21,989 bases of DNA from Patescibacteria group bacterium UBA1441 (GCA_002329255.1 DCTL01000017.1:11529-33517); one strand, 5' to 3'. Counted from the first letter of the stretch, positions 6,625 to 14,370 are shown. The notes: generated by a model from the letters alone, not told the origin. Translations and numbers: made by a program.

Positions 6625-7683
6625 ATGGCTTTAAAAATAGGTATCGTCGGTTTGCCAAATACGGGAAAATCGACTTTATTTCAAGCCTTAACTCAACAAC
6701 CGGTTGATCGAGCCAACTATCCTTTTTGCACCATTGAACCCAATCTTGGGATAATTGCTGTCCCCGATAAACGACTTAATTCTTTAGCTCAAATTTTTCC
6801 TCGGGATAAAAAAATTCCGACGACCATTGAATTTGTTGATATTGCGGGATTGATTAGCGGAGCCAGTCAGGGCGAGGGACTGGGTAATAAATTTCTGTCT
6901 CATATCAGAGAAGTGGATGCCGTTCTCTATGTTCTGCGGGGCTTTGAGCGTTCAGATATTATTAACACTCGAGCCAATGTTGATCCTTGGGCAGAAAAGG
7001 AGATTTTAGATACGGAACTGAGTTTGAAAGATTTAGAGACCATCGAAAAAAGATTGGCGGCTCTAGAGAAAGATATTAAATCGGGGCAAAAAGAAGCACA
7101 GCGAGAAGTTATTGTTTTGAAAAGATTTTCCGAAATACTAGAAAAAGGCCAAATGCTGGCTGATTTAACAATTCGACCGGAAGAAAAAGAGTTTTTAGAT
7201 CAGTATCGCTTTCTGACTAGCAAACCTCGCCTCTACCTAATTAACGCTCGTCAGTCTGAGGTGACTTCAGAGAAGGTTGCTCCTTTCCAGAATTCTCCTT
7301 ATTTGATTATCGATATTTTGACTGAATTAGAGGTGGCTGGTTTGAGCGAAGAGGAGCGACAAGAATTAGATCTAGGTTCGGATCAGTTAGACCAACTAAT
7401 TCAGCGTTCGTATCAGCTTTTAAACTTGATTACCTTTTTTACGATTGGTCGAGATGAAGTTCGAGCTTGGACTCTACGACGGGGCCAAACTGCTCCGGAG
7501 GCGGGTGGTGTTGTCCATACTGATTTTCAAAAGAATTTTATTAAAGCTGAGGTTATTAATTGGCAGGAATTAGTTGAAGCGGGGAGTTTTTCGGTGGCTC
7601 GCCAACGAGGATTAGTTCGGACCGAAGGCAAGGAGTATCAGGTACAAGATGGTGATGTGATTGAAATTAAAGCGGGTATCTAA
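6625..7683 (+). CDS. ychF: Ribosome-associated ATPase YchF (OLA1 family)
   Basis: A TRAFAC P-loop NTPase of the Obg-HflX superfamily that prefers ATP and binds ribosomes. In 352 residues it shows the P-loop GLPNTGKST (9-17), the family switch-I NYPFCTIEPN (31-40) and the DIAGL motif (72-76) leading into the ASQGEGLGNKFLSHIRE signature. A helical coiled-coil arm follows (about 130-200). The C-terminal TGS domain is recognisable from ITFFTIGRDEVRAWTLRRGQTAPEAGGVVHTDF to QVQDGDVIEIKAGI. The usual NVxE-type nucleotide specificity motif is replaced by NARQSE, which fits the relaxed base specificity known for the family. It is a single gene with its own weak promoter. No terminator is visible before the rubrerythrin promoter, so read-through is possible. 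Confidence 0.96.
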   Translation: MALKIGIVGLPNTGKSTLFQALTQQPVDRANYPFCTIEPNLGIIAVPDKRLNSLAQIFPRDKKIPTTIEFVDIAGLISGASQGEGLGNKFLSHIREVDAVLYVLRGFERSDIINTRANVDPWAEKEILDTELSLKDLETIEKRLAALEKDIKSGQKEAQREVIVLKRFSEILEKGQMLADLTIRPEEKEFLDQYRFLTSKPRLYLINARQSEVTSEKVAPFQNSPYLIIDILTELEVAGLSEEERQELDLGSDQLDQLIQRSYQLLNLITFFTIGRDEVRAWTLRRGQTAPEAGGVVHTDFQKNFIKAEVINWQELVEAGSFSVARQRGLVRTEGKEYQVQDGDVIEIKAGI

Positions 7684-7684
7684 T

Positions 7685-7713
7685 TTGATCTACTCGAAAA
7701 AGAGTGTTATACT
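7685..7713 (+). promoter_or_regulatory. Promoter of the rubrerythrin operon (near-leaderless)
   Basis: -35 TTGATC (7685-7690), a 17-nt spacer ending in TGT, and -10 TATACT (7708-7713). The ATG comes exactly 9 nt later. Confidence 0.7.
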
Positions 7714-7722
7714 CCAAAAACT

Positions 7723-8298
7723 ATGCAAAAAACAATCGAGAACCTAATATCAGCCTTCGCTGGTGAAAGCATGGCTCGCAATCGTTATGCTTTTTTTGCT
7801 AAAGTAGCGAAAAAGGAAGGTTTTCAACAGATATCTCAGATTTTTTCCATCACGGCTGATAATGAAAAAGAACACGCCGAAAGTCTTTGGGAGATGCTTA
7901 ACGAGCTCAATAAAGATGAAATTGAGCAGTTTGAGGCTAAAGCTGAAGCTCCGTTGATTGAAGGCGACACTAAAGAAAATTTGAAATCAGCTATTAATGG
8001 TGAGCGTTACGAGCAGACTGAAATGTATCCTAATTTTGCTCAGGTGGCCGAAGAAGATGGCTTGCCAGAGGTGGCAACACGTTTGAGGGCAATTGCTTTA
8101 GCGGAAAAACATCACCAGGAGCGGTATCAGAAATTACTGCAACAGTTAGAGGACGGCACACTCTTTAAGAAAAAGGAGAAGGTTTTTTGGGTTTGTTTGG
8201 AGTGTGGTTATGTCCATTACGGATTTGAACCACCAGAGGAATGTCCCTCCTGTCATCATGATCGGGGATATTTTTATCTTCAATGTGAAGAATATTAA
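7723..8298 (+). CDS. Rubrerythrin
   Basis: A non-haem diiron peroxidase that detoxifies hydrogen peroxide in anaerobes and microaerophiles. The N-terminal ferritin-like four-helix bundle carries ligand candidates E15, the ExxH at E48-H51, E94 and E97 in the GERYEQTEMYP stretch, and the second ExxH at E128-H131. The C-terminal rubredoxin domain has the expected pairs, C158-x-x-C161 and C174-x-x-C177, for its Fe(SCys)4 site. At 191 residues it is the normal length for a rubrerythrin of classical domain order. It suggests an anaerobic or fermentative lifestyle. It is followed after 20 nt by the SIMPL gene without a terminator, so it heads a probable three-gene transcript. No Shine-Dalgarno is present. 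Confidence 0.95.
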   Translation: MQKTIENLISAFAGESMARNRYAFFAKVAKKEGFQQISQIFSITADNEKEHAESLWEMLNELNKDEIEQFEAKAEAPLIEGDTKENLKSAINGERYEQTEMYPNFAQVAEEDGLPEVATRLRAIALAEKHHQERYQKLLQQLEDGTLFKKKEKVFWVCLECGYVHYGFEPPEECPSCHHDRGYFYLQCEEY

Positions 8299-8318
8299 TT
8301 ATTAAATTATTATTTACT

Positions 8319-9119
8319 ATGGACAAGGATCAACAAAATAATTGGCAAGAGAAATTAGCTCCTTTATTTGGAGCCCTGACTCTACTGTTAATTGTGACGA
8401 GTGCGGTAATGGCTGTCGAATTCTTTAATGGCCTGAAAGAAAATCGTTTCATTGGCCGAAATATGGAGTTTCGGAATGAAATTACCGTATCTGGAGAGGC
8501 TGATCGATTTGTCCAACCAGATTTAGCTGTTGTTAGTTTAGGGGTTCGAAATGAGGCCGATACGGTGGAGGCAGCCATGACTGAAAATACGGAGAGAATG
8601 AATCGAGTCATTGAGGCGATGCGATCAGAGTTGGGCATTCCGGAGAAGGATCTGAAAACTACTCAATTGAACTTAAGTCCTCGTTATGAATGGCGTGAAA
8701 CGCGAGACAATGGCTCAGGAGAAAGAGTTTTAGTTGGCTACGAAGTTTCTCAAAGTCTTCAAATTAAGATTAGGGACTTTGATCAGGTCGGTCAGGTTAT
8801 GCAGCAAGCTGGTTCACTGGGGGCTAATCAGGTTGGAGATTTAGTTTTTACACTAGAGGATGAGACAGCGGTGAAAGAAGAGCTACGGGCCGAAGCCATT
8901 GCTCAGGCTCAAGCTAAAGCCGAAACATTGGCCGATCAAATTGGTGTTAAATTGGTTAGAATAACTGGTTTTAGAGAAGATTTATCAGCTATTAACTGGC
9001 CCCGGGCAGCTGGTAATGTGGCGTACGATTCGGTTGCCGAATCAGTTCCGGCTCCATCGATTCAACCGGGCGAAAACAAGGTCGAAGTTAGCGTAAGCAT
9101 TACTTACGAAATTAATTAA
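8319..9119 (+). CDS. SIMPL (DUF541) domain protein, membrane-anchored
   Basis: 266 residues: a short cytoplasmic start, one membrane span near residues 17-35, then an extracytoplasmic SIMPL/DUF541 domain. The family core is visible in the ITVSGEADRFVQPDLAVVSLGV opening, the KDLKTTQLNLSPRYEW segment, the GYEVSQSLQIKIRDFDQVG strand-helix, and the region running from the AQAQAKAETLADQIGVKLVRI helix-strand to a closing NKVEVSVSITYEIN strand. Proteins of this family (for example YggE) are tied to oxidative-stress and envelope roles, without a defined enzymatic activity. Its position behind rubrerythrin fits an oxidative-stress connection, but that link is inferred. No Shine-Dalgarno is visible. 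Confidence 0.9.
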   Translation: MDKDQQNNWQEKLAPLFGALTLLLIVTSAVMAVEFFNGLKENRFIGRNMEFRNEITVSGEADRFVQPDLAVVSLGVRNEADTVEAAMTENTERMNRVIEAMRSELGIPEKDLKTTQLNLSPRYEWRETRDNGSGERVLVGYEVSQSLQIKIRDFDQVGQVMQQAGSLGANQVGDLVFTLEDETAVKEELRAEAIAQAQAKAETLADQIGVKLVRITGFREDLSAINWPRAAGNVAYDSVAESVPAPSIQPGENKVEVSVSITYEIN

Positions 9120-9136
9120 TTAAAAGTTAAAACAGT

Positions 9137-9589
9137 ATGAAATCAAAAGCTAATGTTTTAATTATTGCCCTGGTGATTATTATCATCATTGTGGCGGCGA
9201 TTTTAATTTTCGGTAATTCCGAAGAAGAACTTCCTGTCCCCGAGAATGGAGGACCGAACTCGGAGGAGACAGCTGGGTCTCCGGAAGTGATTAGTGGAAT
9301 CGGTACCGTTTATTATGTTGATCTGGAGGGTGGCTTTTACGGTATCTTGTCTGATGATGGTATTCAATACCAGCCAATCAATTTAGCAACCGAAATGCAA
9401 GTTGACGGTTTAAGAGTTCAATTCAGTGGCCAGGTTGTCGAAGACTATGTTGGCACGACTATGTGGGGAACCCCGGTTGAAATATCAGAAGCGAGTATAG
9501 TTGCCGATATAATTCCAGAGGAACCAACAGGGGAGGAATTCCCTGAAGAAGAGTTACCTGAGGAAGAGGGCGAAGAGATGTTCGAGTGA
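9137..9589 (+). CDS. Small membrane-anchored protein with acidic tail, unknown function
   Basis: I cannot assign a family to this 150-residue protein. It has one N-terminal membrane helix (about residues 6-26) and an acidic Gly/Pro/Ser linker. A compact beta-rich domain then runs from GIGTVYYVDLEGGFYGILSDDG to MWGTPVEISEASIV. The tail is made almost only of E, P and G and contains repeated PEEELPEEE-like units. The GGFYGIL...GLRVQFSGQV...TTMWGTPVEI pattern resembles small OB-like secreted domains, which is a guess from pattern alone. It lies 17 nt after the SIMPL gene and is followed by a terminator, so it is the last gene of the rubrerythrin transcript. No Shine-Dalgarno is present. Confidence 0.75.
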   Translation: MKSKANVLIIALVIIIIIVAAILIFGNSEEELPVPENGGPNSEETAGSPEVISGIGTVYYVDLEGGFYGILSDDGIQYQPINLATEMQVDGLRVQFSGQVVEDYVGTTMWGTPVEISEASIVADIIPEEPTGEEFPEEELPEEEGEEMFE

Positions 9590-9606
9590 TTTTTAGGAAT
9601 CAGATC

Positions 9607-9630
9607 AAGGCCCCGCTTGCGCGGGGTTTT
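9607..9630 (+). terminator. Rho-independent terminator of the rubrerythrin-SIMPL transcript
   Basis: CCCCGC (9611-9616) pairs with GCGGGG (9621-9626) around TTGC, with A/G-T pairs extending the base and a T5 run. Confidence 0.9.
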
Positions 9631-9634
9631 TGAT

Positions 9635-9663
9635 TTGCTTGAATTTATTAGTCATGTTAGAAT
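9635..9663 (+). promoter_or_regulatory. Promoter of the GerMN-domain gene
   Basis: -35 TTGCTT (9635-9640), a 17-nt spacer ending in the extended element TGT, and -10 TAGAAT (9658-9663). The predicted leader is about 40 nt. It places transcription start downstream of 9663 and so supports the 9710 start of the gene. Confidence 0.7.
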
Positions 9664-9709
9664 ACTGCAAAGGGTCGGCGTTTTATTAAAATTAGATAAT
9701 CAATTTATT

Positions 9710-10294
9710 ATGTCCAAAAATACTATTATCGCCATTATTGTTTTGGTGGTGTTAGTGGCTTTGGTTCTTCTCTTTGGGACTAATTGGGGATCTTCTATTG
9801 TTCCAAATGGAGAAGGTGAGCCAAACGGCCAGCCAGCTGGCCCAGGCGGTTCAGATGAGCCACCAGTCGTCGAAGACGGTCGAGTGATTAACCTTTACTT
9901 TGTTTCTCAAGAGCTAATGGAAGATGGAACAGTGGCTCCCGGGAATACAGTGGTAGCGGTTGAAAGAGTTATTCCGGAACAGGATGAAGAAATCGCTCCG
10001 GAAGATGAGGTTAAATTGTTAGTTGAAGAAGTTGTCGGGTTGTTACTTGCTGGGCCAGTCGGTCAAGAGACCGAGACTCTGACCACAGCAATTCCGGCCG
10101 GAACTACGTTGAATGAGGTAATTATGAGAGAGCAAACAGCCTTCCTTGATTTCAGCGAAGAGATGGCTAACATGTCTGCTTCATCCGTCAGTGCGATGAG
10201 AGAGCAGATTTACCGAACGACTACTCAATTTGATGAAATTGTAGCCGTGGTTGAGCAAATTGGAGGTCGTCCAATTGAGGATTACCTGCCTTAA
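9710..10294 (+). CDS. Membrane-anchored GerMN-domain protein
   Basis: 194 residues from the ATG at 9710. The longer frame from 9617 would begin with TTG inside the terminator hairpin and is rejected. MSKN is followed by a hydrophobic helix (residues 5-23), then a Gly/Pro-rich linker and a GerMN domain. That domain shows LYFVSQELMEDGTVAP, the LLAGPVGQETETLTTAIPAGTTLNEV segment, TAFLDFSEEM and the closing TTTQFDEIVAVVEQIGGRP. GerMN domains occur in the germination protein GerM and in many extracytoplasmic lipoproteins of non-sporulating bacteria, where they are thought to bind cell-wall or envelope partners. No lipobox cysteine is present, so the anchor is a transmembrane helix. It is monocistronic, with a promoter and a terminator of its own. 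Confidence 0.85.
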   Translation: MSKNTIIAIIVLVVLVALVLLFGTNWGSSIVPNGEGEPNGQPAGPGGSDEPPVVEDGRVINLYFVSQELMEDGTVAPGNTVVAVERVIPEQDEEIAPEDEVKLLVEEVVGLLLAGPVGQETETLTTAIPAGTTLNEVIMREQTAFLDFSEEMANMSASSVSAMREQIYRTTTQFDEIVAVVEQIGGRPIEDYLP

Positions 10295-10316
10295 GCTTTC
10301 GATCAGAAAGATCACT

Positions 10317-10342
10317 AAGCCCCTCCAATCGAGGGGCTTTTG
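10317..10342 (+). terminator. Rho-independent terminator of the GerMN gene
   Basis: AAGCCCCTC (10317-10325) pairs with GAGGGGCTT (10331-10339) around CAATC, followed by TT. Confidence 0.9.
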
Positions 10343-10346
10343 TTGT

Positions 10347-10375
10347 TTGATTTTCAGATTAAATAATGGAATAAT
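10347..10375 (+). promoter_or_regulatory. Promoter of the small ORF-mscS operon (near-leaderless)
   Basis: -35 TTGATT (10347-10352), a 17-nt spacer ending in TGG, and -10 AATAAT (10370-10375). The ATG of the 40-aa ORF follows after exactly 9 nt, the same distance as at three other genes here. Confidence 0.55.
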
Positions 10376-10384
10376 GAAGCTAAT

Positions 10385-10507
10385 ATGGATTGGGATAAGT
10401 TTAGTGAAAAAACTCTTCTGCGACTTTTGCCTCTCTTTTTAATAATTAAATCGCTGCAGCTAATCGGCCAAGACCTCAAGTCGTTATTTAGCCGATCAGA
10501 CCAATAA
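10385..10507 (+). CDS. Putative 40-residue protein upstream of mscS
   Basis: A short frame not matching any family I know. It starts with MDWDKFSEKT and continues with a hydrophobic helix (LLRLLPLFLIIKSLQLIG, about residues 11-28) and a polar end (SLFSRSDQ). The helix could be amphipathic or a short membrane span. Two things argue that it is real. A promoter sits exactly 9 nt before its ATG, and its TAA is separated by one base from the ATG of the MscS gene, the typical layout of translational coupling. It could be a small partner of the channel or simply a translated leader that sets channel expression. Its length alone is weak evidence. Confidence 0.5.
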   Translation: MDWDKFSEKTLLRLLPLFLIIKSLQLIGQDLKSLFSRSDQ

Positions 10508-10508
10508 T

Positions 10509-11531
10509 ATGATTCCCTGGGATATTTTACTTTTCCTCAGCTTAGGAGTTGCTGCTATATTTTTAGCTATCTTTTTGGGGATGAAGATAATCGGCTCCAT
10601 TTTATTTAAAAGAATGGAAGCGAGTGAGCGGTCGAAGGGGCAAATATTGATGACACTGGCTGGATCGCTTAAAAAAAGCTGGATGTTTTTAATCTTAACC
10701 ATCGCCAGCTATTTTGCTTTACAGATCATACCGTTTAACACTGGTAGTCAAGAAGTTATCAGTCGAGTGTTCTTCACTATTTTTATAATCTATTTTGCTT
10801 GGTTGATTCATCAACTGATTACTTGCCAAACCGAATCACTGATTGCCGACCGAAAGGAGAAGAGACGGAGCGTTACCTCGCTGAAATTTTTTAATCGCCT
10901 CTTTGATATTTTTATTTGGGTGGGAGTTGGGCTGCTAGTCATTTTCATGATGGGCTACGATATTACAGTTCTATTGGCCGGATTAGGCGTGGGTGGTATT
11001 TTAATCGCCATTGCTTCGCAACGGATCTTTTCTGATATTTTTTACTCTTTAGCCTTGCACTCAGATCATGTTTTTGAAGAAGGTGATTTTATTGTTATTG
11101 GTGATTTTCGAGGAGCGCCTGGCGGAGCTAGTGGTCGGATTGAGCGAATTGGTTTGCGCTCAACTCATTTACGTGCTCCAACCGGGGAAAGCATTATTGT
11201 TTCGAATAAAGAATTGACCAGCAAAGCTATTTATAACTACAGTAAGAAGAAAGAGGCCAGAATGTCTCTTAATTTTGGGGTCAGTTATGATGTGGAATCT
11301 AAAAAATTGCAGCAGCTAGATAAGATCGTGAAAGAAGTTTTAGCTCGCCAGAATTTAGTGAGATGCGGGCAATTGGCCTTTCTGGGGTTTGCCTCTCAGG
11401 GGCCGACTTTTGAGCTGGTTTATGATTTAGAAACATCTGATTATGACGAGATGCGGTCGGTCCATCGTCAGATTGGTTTAACACTTAAAGAAGGATTAGA
11501 GGAGGCGGGTATTAAGATGGTTGGGGGCTGA
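10509..11531 (+). CDS. MscS-family mechanosensitive ion channel
   Basis: A 340-residue inner-membrane channel that opens under membrane tension to release solutes. Transmembrane helices are visible near residues 8-28, 54-76 and 84-104, then 135-155 (IFIWVGVGLLVIFMMGY). The pore helix follows (LLAGLGVGGILIAIASQRIFSDIFYSLAL), with the Ala/Gly packing typical of MscS TM3. The beta domain runs from the FEEGDFIVIGDFRGAPGGASGRIERIGLRST stretch to TGESIIVSNKELTSKAIYNYS, and an alpha-beta domain completes the cytoplasmic vestibule. The N-terminus has one or two more helices than E. coli MscS, as in many YnaI-like members. The start is the ATG one base after the upstream small ORF; its TGA overlaps the next ATG. 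Confidence 0.93.
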   Translation: MIPWDILLFLSLGVAAIFLAIFLGMKIIGSILFKRMEASERSKGQILMTLAGSLKKSWMFLILTIASYFALQIIPFNTGSQEVISRVFFTIFIIYFAWLIHQLITCQTESLIADRKEKRRSVTSLKFFNRLFDIFIWVGVGLLVIFMMGYDITVLLAGLGVGGILIAIASQRIFSDIFYSLALHSDHVFEEGDFIVIGDFRGAPGGASGRIERIGLRSTHLRAPTGESIIVSNKELTSKAIYNYSKKKEARMSLNFGVSYDVESKKLQQLDKIVKEVLARQNLVRCGQLAFLGFASQGPTFELVYDLETSDYDEMRSVHRQIGLTLKEGLEEAGIKMVGG

Positions 11532-11722
11532 TGTTGGGCGGAGGTTTTCTTTATCCAGCTAGCCGGATACAGCGACTAGTCCAGGGGCTTTTATTGATTG
11601 TTTTGGGGGTGATGATTTTAGTTAAACCGGATTTAATTTTAATAACTTTAGCCCTAATTATCGCCGGTATCTTAATTGTTTTTGGTCTATTTTTAATAAT
11701 TAGATCCGGTCGTCCCCACTAA
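11531..11722 (+). CDS. Small two-helix membrane protein (DUF3096-like)
   Basis: 63 residues with two hydrophobic helices (about 16-32 and 36-57) joined by a short turn containing KPDL. The GLLLIVLGVMILVKPDLILITLALIIAGILIVFGL pattern resembles the small DUF3096 membrane family. That assignment is tentative because such short hydrophobic proteins look alike. The ATG overlaps the TGA of mscS (ATGA-type overlap, shared base 11531), so it is translated together with the channel and may be an accessory protein. No terminator is visible after it, and the next gene has its own promoter 9 nt downstream of the stop. Confidence 0.7.
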   Translation: MLGGGFLYPASRIQRLVQGLLLIVLGVMILVKPDLILITLALIIAGILIVFGLFLIIRSGRPH

Positions 11723-11730
11723 GGGGCTGA

Positions 11731-11758
11731 TTGTTTTAGGCGGAACTTATGTTAAAAT
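11731..11758 (+). promoter_or_regulatory. Promoter of the protease-murB operon (near-leaderless)
   Basis: -35 TTGTTT (11731-11736), a 16-nt spacer ending in TGT, and -10 TAAAAT (11753-11758). The ATG at 11768 is exactly 9 nt downstream. Confidence 0.65.
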
Positions 11759-11767
11759 GATCAGGTT

Positions 11768-13474
11768 ATGTTAAAGACTCTGAGGAATATTCTCTTATTG
11801 GCGGGAGCAACTTGCTTCTTATTGTTGACAGTGGTTACCGCGGCTGAAGCCACGGTCGTTTTTTTTGTTGAAGAAGAATATGACCGATTTGGTCGAGAAG
11901 AATTAGTGGCTCGACTAGTCGAAGAGAGCGAAAGAGGCCTTTTTTATGTCGATCAAAGCTGGTGGGACGGGCTTGGCGATGAGGAGAAAGAAGAGGCTCA
12001 GGATTATCTTAAGATACTGGCTTATGAATTTGAGAATAATATTTGGCCAATTCTATCTAAAAGCTATCAGTGGGATTGGAATGTTAGTTCAACCAGACAG
12101 AAAATTAATATCTTGATTCATCAAATGAGAGGTCAGGCGGCTGGTTATTTTCGGGCGATTGACCAATATGATCGACTTCAAAATCCAACATCTAACCAGC
12201 GGCAGATGGTTTATTTAAACACCGATCATTTAACGGATTATCGATCAAAGAGCTTGTTGGCTCATGAACTGATGCACTTGATTACTTTCCATAAAAAGGA
12301 AAAAGTATATCAAGTTAAAGAAGAGACCTGGCTGAATGAGGCGCGAGCTGAATATGCTCCGACTTTGATTAGTTATGATCGGATTTATGACGGCAGTAAT
12401 TTACAAAATCGAACCCGAATCTTTCTGGAGAATCCGAGCAATTCGCTGGTTAGCTGGGAAGAGAAGGTTGCTGATTATGGGGCACTTAATTTATTCACTC
12501 AGTATTTAGTCGATCATTATGGAGCGGAGATTTTAATTGACTCTTTAAGTTCTGATCGGGTTGGCATCTCATCATTGAACGAAGCTCTGGCTAAGCATGG
12601 ATATGAAAAAGATTTTAGCCAAATCTATACTGATTGGACGATTGCTGTTTTAATCAATGACTGTTCGGTGGGAGAGGACTATTGTTATCATAATCAGAAT
12701 CTGAAGGATTTACGCATTATTCCAAAGACCAATTTTCTACCCCTAAACGGTGAGAGCGCTCTCAATGCTACGGATCAGTTACAAAACTGGGGAGCTCAGT
12801 GGATTAGGTTTATTGGGGGCGACGGTGATTTACGTTTACGATTTTTTGGTCAGTCAGAAACTCTTTTCCGGACACCTTATGTAGCCGTTGATCGACGGGG
12901 GAAAACCGAGGTTGGATTTTTAGATTTGAACGAGTATCAGAATGGCGAAATTAACCTGGCTAACTTTGGATCAAATTATTATTCTCTAACGATTATTCCC
13001 TCCATTCAAAGTAAACAATCTGGATTTATCGGAACGGAAGATTATTATGCTTTCAAATGGGAAGCGATGATGACTCCTCGTAATCCGGAAGAAAAACTAA
13101 TTCAAGAGTTGCAGGCTGAGATTGATTATCTTCAGCAGACAGTTGTTCATTTACGCAGCCAGATCGCCATCGTTTTGGCCAATCAACAGGGGATTCAACT
13201 CAATTCCTTTGATCGCGATCTAGCTTACGGCTTATCCCAGAATGAAGAAGTCAAAGCTCTGCAGCTTTTTCTGGCTATTCAAGAACCGGAAGCCTACCCC
13301 GAAGGACTAGTCACTGGGCACTTTTATCAGCTGACTCGTCAGGCGATTATTCGATTTCAGGAGAAGTATGCTGCCGAGGTGTTACAACCGGCCGGACTGA
13401 GCAAGGGAACCGGTTACGTCGGACCACTAACTCGGGCTAAGTTAAACGCTTTATTGTTTATGGATCATCCATGA
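11768..13474 (+). CDS. Secreted gluzincin-like metallopeptidase with C-terminal peptidoglycan-binding domain
   Basis: A 568-residue exported protein. The signal peptide is residues 1-28, a hydrophobic run ending in AEA. The zinc motif HELMH (166-170) is followed 21 residues later by WLNEARAEYA, where E191 is the likely third ligand. This is the gluzincin arrangement and resembles peptidase family M30 (hyicolysin), including the DYGALNLFTQYLVDHYG helix downstream. A beta-rich region follows (about 330-430), then a predicted coiled coil (about 437-475). The C-terminal domain (about 490-565) has the PG-binding pattern VKALQLFLAIQEPEAYPEGLVTGHFYQLTRQAIIRFQEKY. The family assignment of the protease is tentative, but the catalytic motif is clear. 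The stop overlaps the murB start by 4 nt, which ties it to cell-wall metabolism. Confidence 0.85.
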   Translation: MLKTLRNILLLAGATCFLLLTVVTAAEATVVFFVEEEYDRFGREELVARLVEESERGLFYVDQSWWDGLGDEEKEEAQDYLKILAYEFENNIWPILSKSYQWDWNVSSTRQKINILIHQMRGQAAGYFRAIDQYDRLQNPTSNQRQMVYLNTDHLTDYRSKSLLAHELMHLITFHKKEKVYQVKEETWLNEARAEYAPTLISYDRIYDGSNLQNRTRIFLENPSNSLVSWEEKVADYGALNLFTQYLVDHYGAEILIDSLSSDRVGISSLNEALAKHGYEKDFSQIYTDWTIAVLINDCSVGEDYCYHNQNLKDLRIIPKTNFLPLNGESALNATDQLQNWGAQWIRFIGGDGDLRLRFFGQSETLFRTPYVAVDRRGKTEVGFLDLNEYQNGEINLANFGSNYYSLTIIPSIQSKQSGFIGTEDYYAFKWEAMMTPRNPEEKLIQELQAEIDYLQQTVVHLRSQIAIVLANQQGIQLNSFDRDLAYGLSQNEEVKALQLFLAIQEPEAYPEGLVTGHFYQLTRQAIIRFQEKYAAEVLQPAGLSKGTGYVGPLTRAKLNALLFMDHP

Positions 13475-14370
13475 GCCTAAGGAATTTAAAATTGAGATGG
13501 TTAAAGAACGTTCCGCTGAAGAATCTAACCACTTTTAGAATCGGAGGTCCGGCTCAATATTTTTTTCAAGCTGAAGCAGAAGAGGATTTAATTGAGGCTT
13601 TGAAAGAAGCCCGGGAGGCAGACCTCCCGGTTTTTATTCTGGGTGGGGGAAGTAATTTACTAATTTCTGATCGAGGCTATCCAGGGGCAATTATTCGACC
13701 CACAAATCGATTTTTTCGCTTGGCCGGGCAAGAGTTGGAGGTCGGGGCTGGTATTTCTTTAAATTGGCTGGTAACAGAGGCAGCTCGATTAGGAATTAGC
13801 GGATTAGAGGGAGAGACGGCTATTCCCGGAACAGTAGGCGGAGCGATTTGCAGTAATGCTGGTACGCCCGATCAAAATATTGGTCAGTTGGTTAAAGAAG
13901 TTAATTTTATCGATCGGGAAACTTTAGAACTGGGTTGTTATTCAGCGAGTCGGTGTCACTTTGCTTATCGCGATAGTATTTTCAAGAGAAAGGCCGATAA
14001 GATTATTACATCAGTTGTCTTAGAGGGTCGATCAGACCAACAAGCTTCCATTTGGTCCCGAATGGTTGATTTGGCTCAGCGAAAGGCATCTACTCAGCCT
14101 CGGGTTTATCCTTCAGCGGGTTGCGTTTTTAAGAATCCTCCCGGTCAATCAGCAGGAGCACTGATTGATCAGGCTGGTCTGAAAGGTTTTCGAATAGGCC
14201 AAGCTCAGGTCTCCGAGCAACATGCTAATTTTATTGTTAATCTTGGTCGGGCGAGTAGCCAAGATGTCTTAGCTCTAATTGATCTAATTAAGGATCGAGT
14301 CAAGCGAGAATTTAAGATAGAGTTAGTAGAAGAAATTGTTATTTTGTCGGAGGAGTTAAGGGGTTCTTGA
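13471..14370 (+). CDS. murB: UDP-N-acetylenolpyruvoylglucosamine reductase
   Basis: An FAD enzyme that reduces UDP-GlcNAc-enolpyruvate to UDP-MurNAc with NADPH, an early cytoplasmic step of peptidoglycan synthesis. At 299 residues it is a short type II MurB. FAD-domain motifs are NLTTFRIGGPAQ (18-29), PVFILGGGSNLLISDRGY (53-70) and GLEGETAIPGTVGGAICSNAG (111-131). The substrate-binding region has AYRDSIFK (165-172) and PRVYPSAGCVFKNPPG (210-225), and a closing LVEEIVIL carries the catalytic glutamate. Position 218, the proton donor (serine in E. coli), is cysteine here, a substitution I believe occurs in other type II enzymes. The ATG overlaps the TGA of the upstream secreted protease (ATGA), so the two are co-translated. 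Confidence 0.95.
   Translation: MSLRNLKLRWLKNVPLKNLTTFRIGGPAQYFFQAEAEEDLIEALKEAREADLPVFILGGGSNLLISDRGYPGAIIRPTNRFFRLAGQELEVGAGISLNWLVTEAARLGISGLEGETAIPGTVGGAICSNAGTPDQNIGQLVKEVNFIDRETLELGCYSASRCHFAYRDSIFKRKADKIITSVVLEGRSDQQASIWSRMVDLAQRKASTQPRVYPSAGCVFKNPPGQSAGALIDQAGLKGFRIGQAQVSEQHANFIVNLGRASSQDVLALIDLIKDRVKREFKIELVEEIVILSEELRGS

Noticed and set aside
9617..9709. N-terminal extension of the GerMN protein starting with TTG at 9617
   Set aside because: It begins inside the loop of the upstream terminator and crosses the promoter; the ATG at 9710 directly before the membrane helix is the better start.
10251..10442. 63-residue frame across the GerMN terminator
   Set aside because: It runs through a terminator and a promoter and overlaps the better supported 40-aa ORF in another frame.
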